Source: Neoroseomonas eburnea
GTDB taxonomy: Bacteria; Pseudomonadota; Alphaproteobacteria; Acetobacterales; Acetobacteraceae
NCBI RefSeq assembly: GCF_018129005.1
Contig: NZ_JAAEDL010000009.1
Coordinates: 1 to 64,000 of the forward strand
DNA: 64,000 bases
Reading direction: 5' to 3'
The position numbers were made by a program, and so were the translations under genes. The notes under the pieces were generated by a model, which searched no databases, was not told the DNA's origin, and saw nothing but the letters and a program-made list of their open reading frames with translations. Below are positions 15,700 to 25,200 of the stretch, piece after piece; position 1 is the stretch's first letter; every line of letters begins with the position of its first letter.

Positions 15700-16839
15700 A
15701 TGACAGGATTGCGCTTCGACCTTCGCGACCCGCCACCCGGGGCAACGGCACTGCGCGGGGAGGTGCGTGCCTTCATCGCGGAACATGGGCACCGCTGGAC
15801 GCCGGAAGTGCGTGCCAGGTCCTGGATGGGCTTCGATCGCGACTTCACCCGCGCGGTCGGCGCCCGCGGCTGGATCGGGATGTGCTGGCCCAAGCGATAC
15901 GGCGGCGGGGAACGCAGCTTCCTCGACCGCAACATCGTGCTGGAGGAAATGCTCGCCGCCGGCGCGCCGGTCGGCGCGCACTGGATCGGCGACCGGCAAT
16001 CCGGGCCGCTGATCCTGCGTCTCGGCACGGAAGCGCAGCGGGCAAAGTTCCTGCCGAAGATCGTGACGGGCGAATACGCCTTCTGCATCGGGCTGTCCGA
16101 ACCCGATTCCGGCTCCGACCTCGCCTCCCTGCGCACGCGCGCCGACAAGGTCGATGGCGGCTGGAAGCTCAGCGGCCGCAAGATCTGGACCACCTTCGGC
16201 CATCTCTGCGATTGGATGATCGCGCTGGTGCGGACCTCGCCCGCGCCTGAAGGGGGATCCAGGCACCAGGGCCTGTCGCAGGTGCTGGTCGATCTGCGCG
16301 CCCCGGGCGTGACCATCCGCCCGATCCGCGACCTGGTGGGCGAGCAGGGCTTCAACGAGATCACCTTCGACGACGTGATGCTGCCGGACGACGCGCTGGT
16401 CGGAAAGGAAGGTGCCGGCTGGGCGCAGTCGACCAGTGAGCTCGCCTTCGAGCGCAGCGGGCCGGATCGCTACCTGTCCTCGCATCCGCTGCTGGAGGCC
16501 TCGCTCGGCGCAATGAAGGACGACGCCACGGCGGCACCGGCGCTCGGCAGGCAGGTGGCGCGGCTCTGGACGCTGCGTGCCATGTCCACGGCCGTCGCCG
16601 GCATGCTGCAGGACGGCACCGACCCGGTGCGCCAGGCAGCATTGGTGAAGGACCTCGGCAATGATTTCGAACAGGCGCTGCCGCACCGGATGCGAGAGCT
16701 GATGGACGTCGAGGCCATGCCGCAGGAGATGCGACGCATGCACGACTACCTGACGCAGATCACGCCGACCTTCTCCCTGCGTGGCGGCACGCGGGAGATC
16801 ATGCGCGGCATCATCGCCCGCGAACTGGGGCTCCGCTGA
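15700..16839 (+). CDS. acyl-CoA dehydrogenase, probable catalytic subunit of a heteromer
   Basis: A 379-residue ACAD-fold protein with CIGLSEPDSGSDLASLRTRA, WKLSGRKIWTTFGHLCDWM and a C-terminal FSLRGGTREIMRGIIARELGLR. The usual C-terminal Glu position reads Arg-Gly-Gly. A candidate catalytic base is Glu251 in LAFERSGP, the site used by isovaleryl-CoA dehydrogenase and by the alpha subunit of heteromeric FadE enzymes. Its stop and the start of the next, shorter ACAD share one base, so the two probably form an alpha/beta pair. The start is the ATG directly after a partial family A repeat. Confidence 0.87.
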   Translation: MTGLRFDLRDPPPGATALRGEVRAFIAEHGHRWTPEVRARSWMGFDRDFTRAVGARGWIGMCWPKRYGGGERSFLDRNIVLEEMLAAGAPVGAHWIGDRQSGPLILRLGTEAQRAKFLPKIVTGEYAFCIGLSEPDSGSDLASLRTRADKVDGGWKLSGRKIWTTFGHLCDWMIALVRTSPAPEGGSRHQGLSQVLVDLRAPGVTIRPIRDLVGEQGFNEITFDDVMLPDDALVGKEGAGWAQSTSELAFERSGPDRYLSSHPLLEASLGAMKDDATAAPALGRQVARLWTLRAMSTAVAGMLQDGTDPVRQAALVKDLGNDFEQALPHRMRELMDVEAMPQEMRRMHDYLTQITPTFSLRGGTREIMRGIIARELGLR

Positions 16840-17846
16840 TGGATACCGGGATCGCCGCGGAACTCGCGGAACAGGTTTCGCGCGCGCTGGCCGACGCAAC
16901 CGGTGTGGAAACGCTGCGCGCGCTGGAATCCGGCGCCTTCCCGGAAGGCGCCTGGACGGCGCTGGACGGACTCGGCCTCGCCACCGCGCTGGTGCCGGAA
17001 GACCAGGGCGGCGCCGGCCTCGGCTTCCAGGACGCGATGCCGCTGCTGGAAGCCCTCGGCCGCGCAGGCGCACCCGTGCCGCTGGCCGAAGGCATCGCCG
17101 CCGCCGCGCTGCTCTCCGCCGCCGGCATCACGCCGCCGGACGGCACGCTGACCTTTGCCTCCGCCGGCGCGCCGGTCCCCTGGGGCCGCCACGCCGCACA
17201 TATGGTTCTGGTCGATGGCGCCCGTGTGGCCCTCTACCCCGCCGCTTCGCTGCGCTGGGCGGAAGGCACCAACATCGGGCGCGAGCCTCGCGACACCGCG
17301 ACCGTCACCGGCACACCGCTCGCCGAGGGCACGCTGCCGAACGGCTGGGGCGCAGAAGCGGCGCTGCTGCTGACGGCGCTGCTGCGCTCGGCGCAGATCG
17401 CAGGCGCCATGTCGGCGGCACTGGCGCTGGCCGTGGAGCACGCCAACACGCGCAAGCAGTTCGGCCGCCCGATCGGACGCTTCCAGGCCGTGCAGCAGCA
17501 GCTCGCGGTCTTCGCCGCGGAAACGTCGGCGGCCTCGGTCGCCGCCGCCGCCGCCGCGCGCGCCGCCGACCGCCGCGGCCTGGCCGGCGCCGCCTTCGAG
17601 ATCGGCTGCGCCAAGGTCACGGCAGGGGAGGCCGCGGCCAAGGGCGCCGCCATCGCCCACCAGGTGCTCGCCGCCATGGGCATCACCGAGGAGCATGCGC
17701 TCCATCACCTCACGCGCCGCCTGTGGTCCTGGCGCGACGAGGGCGGTTCCGAACGCCTCTGGTCCGCGCGCATCGGCGCGACCGCCCAGGCCGGCGGCCA
17801 CCTCTGGACCTTCCTGACATCCCGCGACGAGGACACCACCGCATGA
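16839..17846 (+). CDS. acyl-CoA dehydrogenase-like partner subunit
   Basis: A 335-residue, divergent and shorter ACAD-fold protein. The N-terminal helical domain contains LGLATALVPEDQGGAGLGFQDAMPLLEALGRAGAPVPL. The C-terminal part retains NTRKQFGRPIGRFQAVQQQLA, which contacts FAD, and GITEEHALHHLTRRLWSW. The middle beta-domain is reduced and the SEPD-type substrate loop is absent. That pattern is typical of the non-catalytic or FAD-completing partner in alpha2-beta2 acyl-CoA dehydrogenases. It is fused by a 1-base overlap to the preceding ACAD and by ATGA overlap to the crotonase gene. Confidence 0.85.
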   Translation: MDTGIAAELAEQVSRALADATGVETLRALESGAFPEGAWTALDGLGLATALVPEDQGGAGLGFQDAMPLLEALGRAGAPVPLAEGIAAAALLSAAGITPPDGTLTFASAGAPVPWGRHAAHMVLVDGARVALYPAASLRWAEGTNIGREPRDTATVTGTPLAEGTLPNGWGAEAALLLTALLRSAQIAGAMSAALALAVEHANTRKQFGRPIGRFQAVQQQLAVFAAETSAASVAAAAAARAADRRGLAGAAFEIGCAKVTAGEAAAKGAAIAHQVLAAMGITEEHALHHLTRRLWSWRDEGGSERLWSARIGATAQAGGHLWTFLTSRDEDTTA

Positions 17847-18646
17847 CCGGCTTCCTGAACATCTCGCGCGACGGCCATGTCGTCACCCTCACGCTGAACC
17901 GGCCGGACAAGCGCAATGCCATCTCCTCCGCCGAGGAATGCGCCGAGGTCGCCGACACCTGCCGCGCCCTGAACCGCGACGACGCCGTGCGCGTGGTGAT
18001 CGTGACCGGCGCCGGCTCCGCCTTCTGCGCCGGCGGCGACCTCAAGGGCATGCGCGACAAGACCGGCATCACCGGCGGCAACAGCGGCGCCGAGATCCGC
18101 GAATCCTACCGGCGTGGCATCCAGATGATCCCGCTCGCCCTCTACGAGATGGACGTGCCGACCATCGCGGCGATCAACGGGCCGGCGATCGGCGCGGGGC
18201 TCGACCTCGCCTGCATGTGCGACATCCGCATCGCCTCCGAGAGCGCGCGCTTCGCCGAATCCTTCGTGAAGGTCGGCATCGTGCCGGGCGACGGCGGCGC
18301 CTACCTGCTGCCGAAGGTCGTCGGCATGTCGAAGGCGCTGGAGATGTCGCTCACCGGCGATGCCATCAACCCGGCCGAGGCGCTGGCCTGCGGCCTCGTC
18401 TCCAGGGTGGTGGCGCCGGACGACCTGCTGCCGGCGGCCCGCGACATGGCGGCACGCATCGCGGTCAATCCGCCCCAGGCGGTGCGCCTGACCAAGCGCC
18501 TGCTGCGCGAGAGCCAGCACATGCGGCTGTCCACGCTGCTCGAGATGTCGGCGGCCTACCAGGCGCTGGCGCACGGGACGCGCGATCATCGCGAAGCGGT
18601 GGACTCGATGCTGGAGAAGCGCGCGCCGCAGTTCGAGGGACGCTGA
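17843..18646 (+). CDS. enoyl-CoA hydratase/isomerase (crotonase) family protein
   Basis: A 267-residue crotonase-fold enzyme with LNRPDKRNAIS, FCAGGDLKGM (oxyanion hole), PTIAAINGPAIGAGLDLACMCDIRIAS and GIVPGDGGAYLLPKVVG. The two glutamates that act in the classical hydratase are not both kept. The first position is Asp121 in GAGLDLA and the second is Phe141 in ESFVKVG. The reaction could therefore be isomerisation or another crotonase chemistry rather than simple hydration. It is the last gene of the CoA-transferase/ACAD operon, with a 4 bp overlap. Confidence 0.88.
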   Translation: MTGFLNISRDGHVVTLTLNRPDKRNAISSAEECAEVADTCRALNRDDAVRVVIVTGAGSAFCAGGDLKGMRDKTGITGGNSGAEIRESYRRGIQMIPLALYEMDVPTIAAINGPAIGAGLDLACMCDIRIASESARFAESFVKVGIVPGDGGAYLLPKVVGMSKALEMSLTGDAINPAEALACGLVSRVVAPDDLLPAARDMAARIAVNPPQAVRLTKRLLRESQHMRLSTLLEMSAAYQALAHGTRDHREAVDSMLEKRAPQFEGR

Positions 18647-18700
18647 CGCGGCTGGAGAGGCGCCGCGCCATGCGCGCGAGCATGGGGCGATGAGGGAAGC

Positions 18701-18927
18701 GGAGAGGGGCGTCGCCCCTCTCCGGACCTCTCCCCACCAAAGGCCGAAGGGCCTTTGGAAACCGTCACCTGGTGTCGGGCACAGCAGGAATTCCGCGGCG
18801 ACGCAGGATGCGCCGCGCCCTTCTTGTTGCCGGCGGGGCAATCATGCCCGGTCCCCGGTATCGGCCGGTCCAGGGTGCACTGCACCCTGGCGGGGTGAGG
18901 TCTGGAGAGGGGCAGAGCCCCTCTCCA
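18701..18927. repeat. family B intergenic repeat, copy 1
   Basis: Most of the gap between convergent genes. GGAGAGGGGC-gtc-GCCCCTCTCC (18701-18723), CCAAAGGCC-gaag-GGCCTTTGG (18737-18758) and a second GGAGAGGGGC-aga-GCCCCTCTCC (18904-18927) are clean hairpins, with a CCAGGGTGCACTGCACCCTGG palindrome between them. Related blocks occur at 40250, 50987, 55355 and 58407. No gene is seen in this 335 bp gap. Confidence 0.7.
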
Positions 18928-18981
18928 ATCAACAGCGCAAATGTTCGCGCGTATGGGGCGCCGCCCCTCCGGTTCCCCTCT

Positions 18982-19842
18982 TCAGCCGAACGCCTTATCC
19001 AGCCGTTGGAAGCGCGGCAGTTCCACGAGTTCGCTGAATTCCGCATACCCCATCATGGCCCCTGCCGCCGCGGCGGGCGTGCCGTCCCGCTTGAGCACCG
19101 CGAGCGCATCGGCCATCGCCTTCGCCGCGGTGAACAGCGCGGTGACGGCGTAGAGCACGACCGAGAATCCCATCTGCTCCAGTGCCTGCGCCGTCAGTGC
19201 GGTGGTCTCGTTGCCGTCCACGATGCTGACCACCTTCGGGCCGGGCACGTGGCGCGCCACGTGCTCGACCTCGGCGATGCGCTTGATGCCGTCGACGAAC
19301 ACCAGGTCCACCCCGGCGTCGCGGTAGATCAGCGCGCGGCGCACCGCTTCCTCCGGGCCCATCGCCGGCATCGCATCGGTGCGGCCGATCACCAGCGGGC
19401 CGTCCGGCGCGCGTGACGCGTTCGCGCAGCGCAGCCGGCGCGCCGCCTCCTCCGCCGGGATCAGCCGGATGCCGGCGAGCTGCCCGCAGCGCTTCGGCGC
19501 CACCTGGTCCTCCAGATGCACGGCGGCGACGCCGGCCTGCGCGTATTCCTCCATCGTGCGGGCGATGTTCGCCGGCCCGCCATAGCCGGTGTCGGCATCG
19601 GCGATGATCGGGATGGAGACGGCGCGCGCCATGTCGCGCGCATGCGTCGTCATCTCGGTCTGGGTCAGCAGGCCGATGTCCGGCCGCCCGAGCCGCGAGG
19701 CCGTGGCGCCGAAACCCGTCATGTAGATCGCCTCGAAACCTGCCCGTTCGATCAGCCGCGCGGCCAGCGTGTCGGGCGCACCTGGCGCGGAGAGGATGCC
19801 GCCCGCGGCGAGGCGGGCGCGAAGGCGATCGGCGGCAGTCAT
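18982..19842 (-). CDS. isocitrate lyase/PEP mutase superfamily enzyme
   Basis: A 286-residue TIM-barrel enzyme. Visible signatures are IYMTGFGATASRLG, PIIADADTGYGG, VHLEDQVAPKRCGQL (the mutase/lyase KRCG loop), VIGRTDAM and VVSIVDGNETTALT. Members cleave or rearrange 2-methylisocitrate, oxaloacetate, carboxyphosphoenolpyruvate or dimethylmalate; the substrate here is not identifiable. The ATG at 19842 is preferred over an in-frame upstream start at 19905 because it begins directly before the first helix (MTAADRLRARL) and has GGAAA upstream. Confidence 0.85.
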   Translation of the reverse strand: MTAADRLRARLAAGGILSAPGAPDTLAARLIERAGFEAIYMTGFGATASRLGRPDIGLLTQTEMTTHARDMARAVSIPIIADADTGYGGPANIARTMEEYAQAGVAAVHLEDQVAPKRCGQLAGIRLIPAEEAARRLRCANASRAPDGPLVIGRTDAMPAMGPEEAVRRALIYRDAGVDLVFVDGIKRIAEVEHVARHVPGPKVVSIVDGNETTALTAQALEQMGFSVVLYAVTALFTAAKAMADALAVLKRDGTPAAAAGAMMGYAEFSELVELPRFQRLDKAFG

Positions 19843-19917
19843 GGCGGGCGTTTCCGTGATGTCCGGCGTTGCCGCCAGCATGGCGCGCCCCCGTCGCCGC
19901 GCCAATGCGCCCGCGGC

Positions 19918-20064
19918 TCAGAGACCGTTTGGAAAGTCCGGCACCGGCCCGCACCCCCACCCGGCCACCCATTCCAGGATACTGACGTGGGTGGCCGGGT
20001 GGGGGTGCGGGCCGGTGCCGGACATGGAAAAGCGCCGCACGGCGCTCTTCCAAACAGACTCTCA
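19918..20064 (-). repeat. family C intergenic element, copy 2
   Basis: It runs on the minus strand from the TGA stop of the sugar dehydrogenase gene: GAGTCTGTTTGGAAGAGCGCC, a hairpin AAGCGCC/GGCGCTT, then GTCCGGCACCGGCCCGC, the CCCACCCGGCCACCC core in both orientations, and an inverted end AGACCGTTTGGAAAGTCC. The core matches copy 1 (6246-6385) in opposite orientation. Confidence 0.72.
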
Positions 20065-21177
20065 CGCCGGGTCGAGCCGCAGGATCCGCCCTTCCTCCCC
20101 GAAGGTCAGCAGGTAGATCAGCCCGTCCGGCCCCACCACGACCTGGCGCAGGGCGACCCTGTCCCAGAGCAGCCGCTCCTCCCCCGTCACCCGGTCACCG
20201 TCGACGGTCAGCCGCACCAGCCCCGGCGTCGCCTGCGCCGCGACGAAAAGGCTGCCGCGCCAGCCCGGAAACGCCGCGCCGTCATAGAAGGCGATGCCGG
20301 AAGGGCTGACCGAGGGCACCCAGACATGGATCGGGTCCTCGATCCCGGGCGCCGATGTTTCACGGGAAATGCGCGGCCCCCAGTATTCCCGCCCGTGGCT
20401 GACCACCGGCCAGCCGTAGTTCGCGCCGCGGCGGACGACATTGATCTCGTCCCCGCCGCGCGGCCCGAACTCAGCTTCCCACAGGCTGCCGGTCCAGGGG
20501 TTCACGGCGAGGCCCTGCGGGTGGCGATGGCCATAGGACCAGATCTCGGGCCGCGCGCCGGCGCGGCCGACGAAGGGGTTGTCCGCCGGCACCTGGCCCT
20601 CGCGCGTCAGGCGGATCACCTTGCCGGCCAGGTCGTCGAGTCGCTGGGCGCGGGCGCGCTCGTTCCGCTCCCCGGTCGAGAGGTAGAGATGCCCGTCCCG
20701 CCCGAAGGCGATGCGGCAGCCGAAATGCAGCCGGCCGCTCGCCTGCGCCGGCGTCGCGTCGAGCAACCGGCGCAGGCCTGTGAGTCCGTCATTGGCCGGC
20801 GACAGCCGCGCGGCGACGAGCCGCGTCAGCGCGCCGCCCTGCACCGCCGCCGCCTGGCAGAGAAAGACCTCCCGCGTGCGGGAAAAATCCGGCGCCAGCG
20901 CGATGTCGAGCAGCCCGCCCTGGCCGCCCTGCTCCACCTGCGGCACGCCGCCGAGCGGCACGGAGAGTCGGCCATCCGGCGTCACCCGCCGCAGCCTTCC
21001 CGGCCGCTCCGTCACCAGCATCGACCCGTCGGGCAGGAAGACGGCGCCCCAGGGGTGCTCCAGCCCGGAGGCGAAGACCGAGACGCGGAAGGTCGCGCGT
21101 TCGGAGGCGATGGGGCCCTCCTGCGCCGCGGCCGGCGCGGCGAGGAGCATCAGGGCGAGAAGGGCGCGGCGCATCAT
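20062..21177 (-). CDS. PQQ-dependent aldose/sorbosone dehydrogenase-type beta-propeller
   Basis: A 371-residue periplasmic soluble quinoprotein. Signal peptide MMRRALLALMLLAAPAAAQ. The six-bladed propeller shows GLEHPWGAVFLPDGSMLVTERPGRL, HFGCRIAFGRDGHLYLSTGERN, SYGHRHPQGLAVNPWTGSLWEAEFGPRGGDEIN and GPDGLIYLLTFGEEGRILRL, characteristic of the Asd/YliI group. It oxidises aldose sugars with PQQ and passes electrons to the respiratory chain. Start ATG 21177, the first of two adjacent ATGs. Its TGA begins a family C repeat. Confidence 0.88.
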   Translation of the reverse strand: MMRRALLALMLLAAPAAAQEGPIASERATFRVSVFASGLEHPWGAVFLPDGSMLVTERPGRLRRVTPDGRLSVPLGGVPQVEQGGQGGLLDIALAPDFSRTREVFLCQAAAVQGGALTRLVAARLSPANDGLTGLRRLLDATPAQASGRLHFGCRIAFGRDGHLYLSTGERNERARAQRLDDLAGKVIRLTREGQVPADNPFVGRAGARPEIWSYGHRHPQGLAVNPWTGSLWEAEFGPRGGDEINVVRRGANYGWPVVSHGREYWGPRISRETSAPGIEDPIHVWVPSVSPSGIAFYDGAAFPGWRGSLFVAAQATPGLVRLTVDGDRVTGEERLLWDRVALRQVVVGPDGLIYLLTFGEEGRILRLDPA

Positions 21178-21275
21178 GCGGCCGAGGTGGCCCCGCCCCG
21201 CGCGCCGCGCAAGCACCCTGCCCTTTGCGGCACCGCGCGGCGGGTGCAGGCTCGGCGTACAGGAGGAAGCCAACC

Positions 21276-22109
21276 ATGCAGGACAACACCCGCTTCGACG
21301 GGCGCGTCGCCATCGTCACCGGCGCCGGATCGCGCGACCCGGGCACCGGCACCACCACCATCGGCAATGGAAGGGCGATCTCCGTGCTGCTCGCCCGCCG
21401 CGGCGCGCGCGTGCTGCTGCTCGATGTCGAGCGCGGCTGGCTGCACGGCACCGAGGAGATGATCCGCGCCGAGGGCGGCACCTGCGCCGGCGCCGTCTGC
21501 GACGTGTCGAAGCCGGCCGATTGCGCGCGCGCGGTGGCGGAGGCGGTGCGCCTCTGGGGCCGCGTCGATGTGCTGGTGAACAATGTCGGCATCAGTGGCC
21601 CGCCCGGCGACGCCACCGCAGTGGATGAGGTCGCCTGGGACCACGCCATGCAGGTCAACGTGAAGTCGGTGATGCTGATGGCGAAGTACGCGGTGCCGGA
21701 GATGCGGCGCCAGGGGGCCGGCGCGATCGTGAACCTCTCCTCCGTCGCCGGGTTGCAGGGCGGGCATCCGGGACTTGCCTACGCCACCACCAAGGGCGCC
21801 ATCGTGCAGATGACGCGCGCCATGGCCGCGCATCACGGCGGCGACCTGATCCGCGTGAACGCGGTGGCGCCGGGCTACGTCTACACGCCGATGGTCGCCT
21901 CCCGCGGCATGCCGGAGGAGCTGCGCCAGCAGCGCGCGACGGCGGGCCTGCTGAAGGTCGAGGGCAGCGCCTGGGATGTGGCGGAGGCCGCCTGCTTCCT
22001 TGCTTCCCCCGCCGCGCGCTGGATCACCGGGGTGACGCTGCCGGTCGATGCCGGGCGGTCCGCCGGCAATGTCGGCGCCACCCCGAAGCCGAGCGGACTG
22101 GCGCGCTGA
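21276..22109 (+). CDS. SDR-family oxidoreductase with extended glycine loop
   Basis: A 277-residue short-chain dehydrogenase. NNVG is at 102-105, and catalytic Ser155/156, Tyr169 and Lys173 (YATTK) are present. The nucleotide loop is unusual: after TGAGS come about ten extra residues (RDPGTGTTTIGN) before GRAIS, compared with the compact TGxxxGIG loop of other SDRs here. This longer loop is seen in some SDR subgroups and may change cofactor binding. The substrate is unknown. AGGAGGAA lies upstream of the ATG. Confidence 0.85.
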   Translation: MQDNTRFDGRVAIVTGAGSRDPGTGTTTIGNGRAISVLLARRGARVLLLDVERGWLHGTEEMIRAEGGTCAGAVCDVSKPADCARAVAEAVRLWGRVDVLVNNVGISGPPGDATAVDEVAWDHAMQVNVKSVMLMAKYAVPEMRRQGAGAIVNLSSVAGLQGGHPGLAYATTKGAIVQMTRAMAAHHGGDLIRVNAVAPGYVYTPMVASRGMPEELRQQRATAGLLKVEGSAWDVAEAACFLASPAARWITGVTLPVDAGRSAGNVGATPKPSGLAR

Positions 22110-22270
22110 AGGGGGCTTGTCCCGCGCGCGGGCGGGCCGGATCGGCCGCGCCCGCAAGCGGGTGAACCGAATTTCAACAATTCATTAACACGCCTGTCAC
22201 CGGCACATGCGAGCGGACCTTCGGATCTCCCTTCTATCGGGCTCGTGACGTTTCACAGCCGGAGCTCCCC

Positions 22271-25200
22271 ATGTCAGGCACCCAACTCAGCGCCACCGCC
22301 ACGTCCACCGTGGCCCATACGGGGGCGAACGGTTCCGCCGCGCTGAACGCGGAAGTCGCGGCCTTCGATGCGGCGACCGGCCTCCTCTTCGTGGTGGCGC
22401 CGGACGGCCTCGACGTGATCGATCCGGCAACCGGCGCCATCCTCACGAGCCTCGACACCGGGGCCTTCGGCAACATCAACAGCGTCGCCGCGCATGACGG
22501 CGTCATCGCCCTGGCCCTCGAAGCCGTGCCGAAGACCGAGCCGGGCACGGTGCTGGTCTTCGACGTGGCGCGCAGCGGCGACGAGGTGACGCTGACCGAG
22601 CGTGGCTATGGCGCGATCACGGTCGGCGCGCAGCCCGACCAGATCACCTTCTCCCCGGACGGCACGAAGCTGCTGACGGCCAACGAGGGCGAGCCGAATT
22701 CCTACGGCCAGGTTGACAGCGTCGATCCCGTGGGGTCGGTCAGCATCATCGACGTCGCCACCGGCAGCGTCGCCACGGCCGACTTCACGGCCTTCAACGC
22801 GGCCAGGGACGCACTCATCGCCGACGGCGTGCGCATTTTCGGACCCGATGCGACGGTCGCGCAGGACCTCGAGCCCGAATACATCACGATCGACCCGAAC
22901 GATCCCGGCACGGCCTATGTGACGCTGCAGGAGGCCAACGCGATCGGCGTGCTCGACATCGAGACGGCGACCTTCACCGGCATCCTGCCGCTCGGCTTCA
23001 AGGACCATTCGCTGCCCGGCAACGAGATCTCGCTGAACGACCAGGACAATGTCTTCGCCCCGGTCAGCGCGCCGGTCTTCGGCATGTACCTGCCGGATGC
23101 GATCAAGGCGGTGGACATCGGCGGCACCACCTACCTGATCACCGCGAACGAGGGCGATGCCCGCGCCGACTGGCCCGGCTTCAACGAGGAGGCGCGCGTC
23201 TCCTCCCTGACGCTCGACCCGGTTGCCTTCCCCGATGCCGAGGTGAACGCCGCGCTCGGCCGGCTCACCGTCACCACCACCATGGGCGACACCGACAGCG
23301 ACGGCGACTACGACCAGCTCTACGCCTTCGGCGGGCGTTCCTTCAGCGTCTGGACCACGGACGGCACGCTGGTCTTCGACAGCGGCAACATGCTGGACGA
23401 GATCATCGCCACGGAGTTCCCGGCCAACTACGACGAGAACCGCGACGACAACAAGGGCGTCGAGCCGGAAGGCCTGACCATCGGCCAGATCGACGGCGAA
23501 ACCTACCTCTTCGTCGGGCTGGAGCGCGCCAACGGCGTCGCCTCCTTCCGCATCGACGGGGCGGACGAGTTCACCTTCACCGGCTTCATCACCACCCCGG
23601 ACGACGAGGCGCCGGAGGTGATCACCTTCATCCCCGCCGAGGAGTCGCCGGACGGGACCCCGCTGCTGGTCGTGCCGAACGAGGGCAGCGCCACCACCTC
23701 CCTCTACGAGCTCTCCGGGACCTTCACCCTCCAGCTCCTGCACTTCTCCGACGGCGAGGCCGGGCTGCTCGCCTCCGACACGGCGCCGAACCTCGCCGCG
23801 CTGGTCGACGCCTTCGACGACGACTACGCCAATACGCTGATCCTCTCGGGCGGCGACAACTACATCCCGGGGCCCTTCCTGGCGGCGGGCACGGATGCCT
23901 CGGTCGCCGCGACGCACAGCCGCGGCAACAATCCCGGCGCGGCGGATATCGAGATCCACAACCGGATCGGCGTCGAGGCCTCCACCGTCGGCAACCATGA
24001 ATTCGACCTCGGCACCAATGCCTTCGCCGATGCCGTGGCCGACGCGGCCTTCCCCTACCTGACCTCGAACCTGGACTTCTCCGGCGACGGTGCGCTGTCG
24101 GGCCGTTACACCGACACCACGGCGACGGCGGGCCTCGAGAACGCCGCCGGCCTCGCCGGCCGCATCGTGCCCTCCGCCGTGGTGGAAAAGGGCGATGAGC
24201 TGATCGGCCTGGTCGGCGTCACGACGCAGATCCTCGAGGCGATCTCCTCGACGGGCGGCGTCGAGGTCGAAGGCTTCGCCGGCGACGGCAGCGAGACCAA
24301 CGACATGGCGCTGCTCGCGGCCCAGCTCCAGCCGGTCATCGACGACCTGATCGCGCAGGGCGTCAACAAGATTGTGCTGATGGCGCACCTGCAGCAGATC
24401 GACTTCGAGCAACAGCTCGCGCCGCTGCTGTCGGGCGTGGACATCATCCTCGCCGCCGGCTCCAACACCCGCCTCGGCGATGCCGACGACGAGGCGGTGG
24501 AGTTCCCCGGCCACGCGGCGGACTTCGCCGACACCTACCCGATCCTCACCAACGGCGCGGACGGCGGCACCACGCTGATCGTCAACACCGACAACGAGTA
24601 CACCTATCTCGGCCGCCTGGTCGTCGAGTTCGACGCCGAAGGCCGCATCATCACCGACAGCCTCGACCCGGCGATCAACGGCGCCTACGCCGCGACGACG
24701 GAGAACGTGGCCGAAGCCTGGGGCGTGACCGAGGCGGAACTCGACACCACCGCCTTCGCCGAAGGCACCAAGGGCGACCAGGTCGCCGAGATCACCGAGG
24801 CCGTGCAGGCGGTGATCAGCGCAAAGGATGGCGAAATCTGGGGCTACACCGACGTCTATCTCGAAGGTGAGCGCAACCAGGTCCGCAACCAGGAGACCAA
24901 CCTCGGCAACATCACCGCCGATGCCAACCTGCTGGCGGCGCAGGATGCCCTCGGCGGCGGGCTGCTGGTCGGCTCGCTGAAGAACGGCGGCGGCATCCGC
25001 AGCCAGATCGGCGCCATCGACGTGGTGACCGGGGACAAGGAGCCGCCGCTCGCCAACCCGGATGCCGGCAAGGCGGAAGGCGGCGTCTCGACCCTCGACA
25101 TCGAGAACGCGCTGCGCTTCGACAACAAGCTGATGGTGTTCGACACCACGGCGGCCGGGCTCAAGGCCATCCTGGAGCACGGCGTCGCCTCGCTGGGCAA

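Noticed and set aside
22183-22211. A possible Pho box (CTGTCAC at 22194-22200) upstream of the secreted phosphoesterase
   Set aside because: Only one half-site is good. The sequences 11 bp on either side match the CTGTCAT consensus poorly, so PhoB control is not supported.
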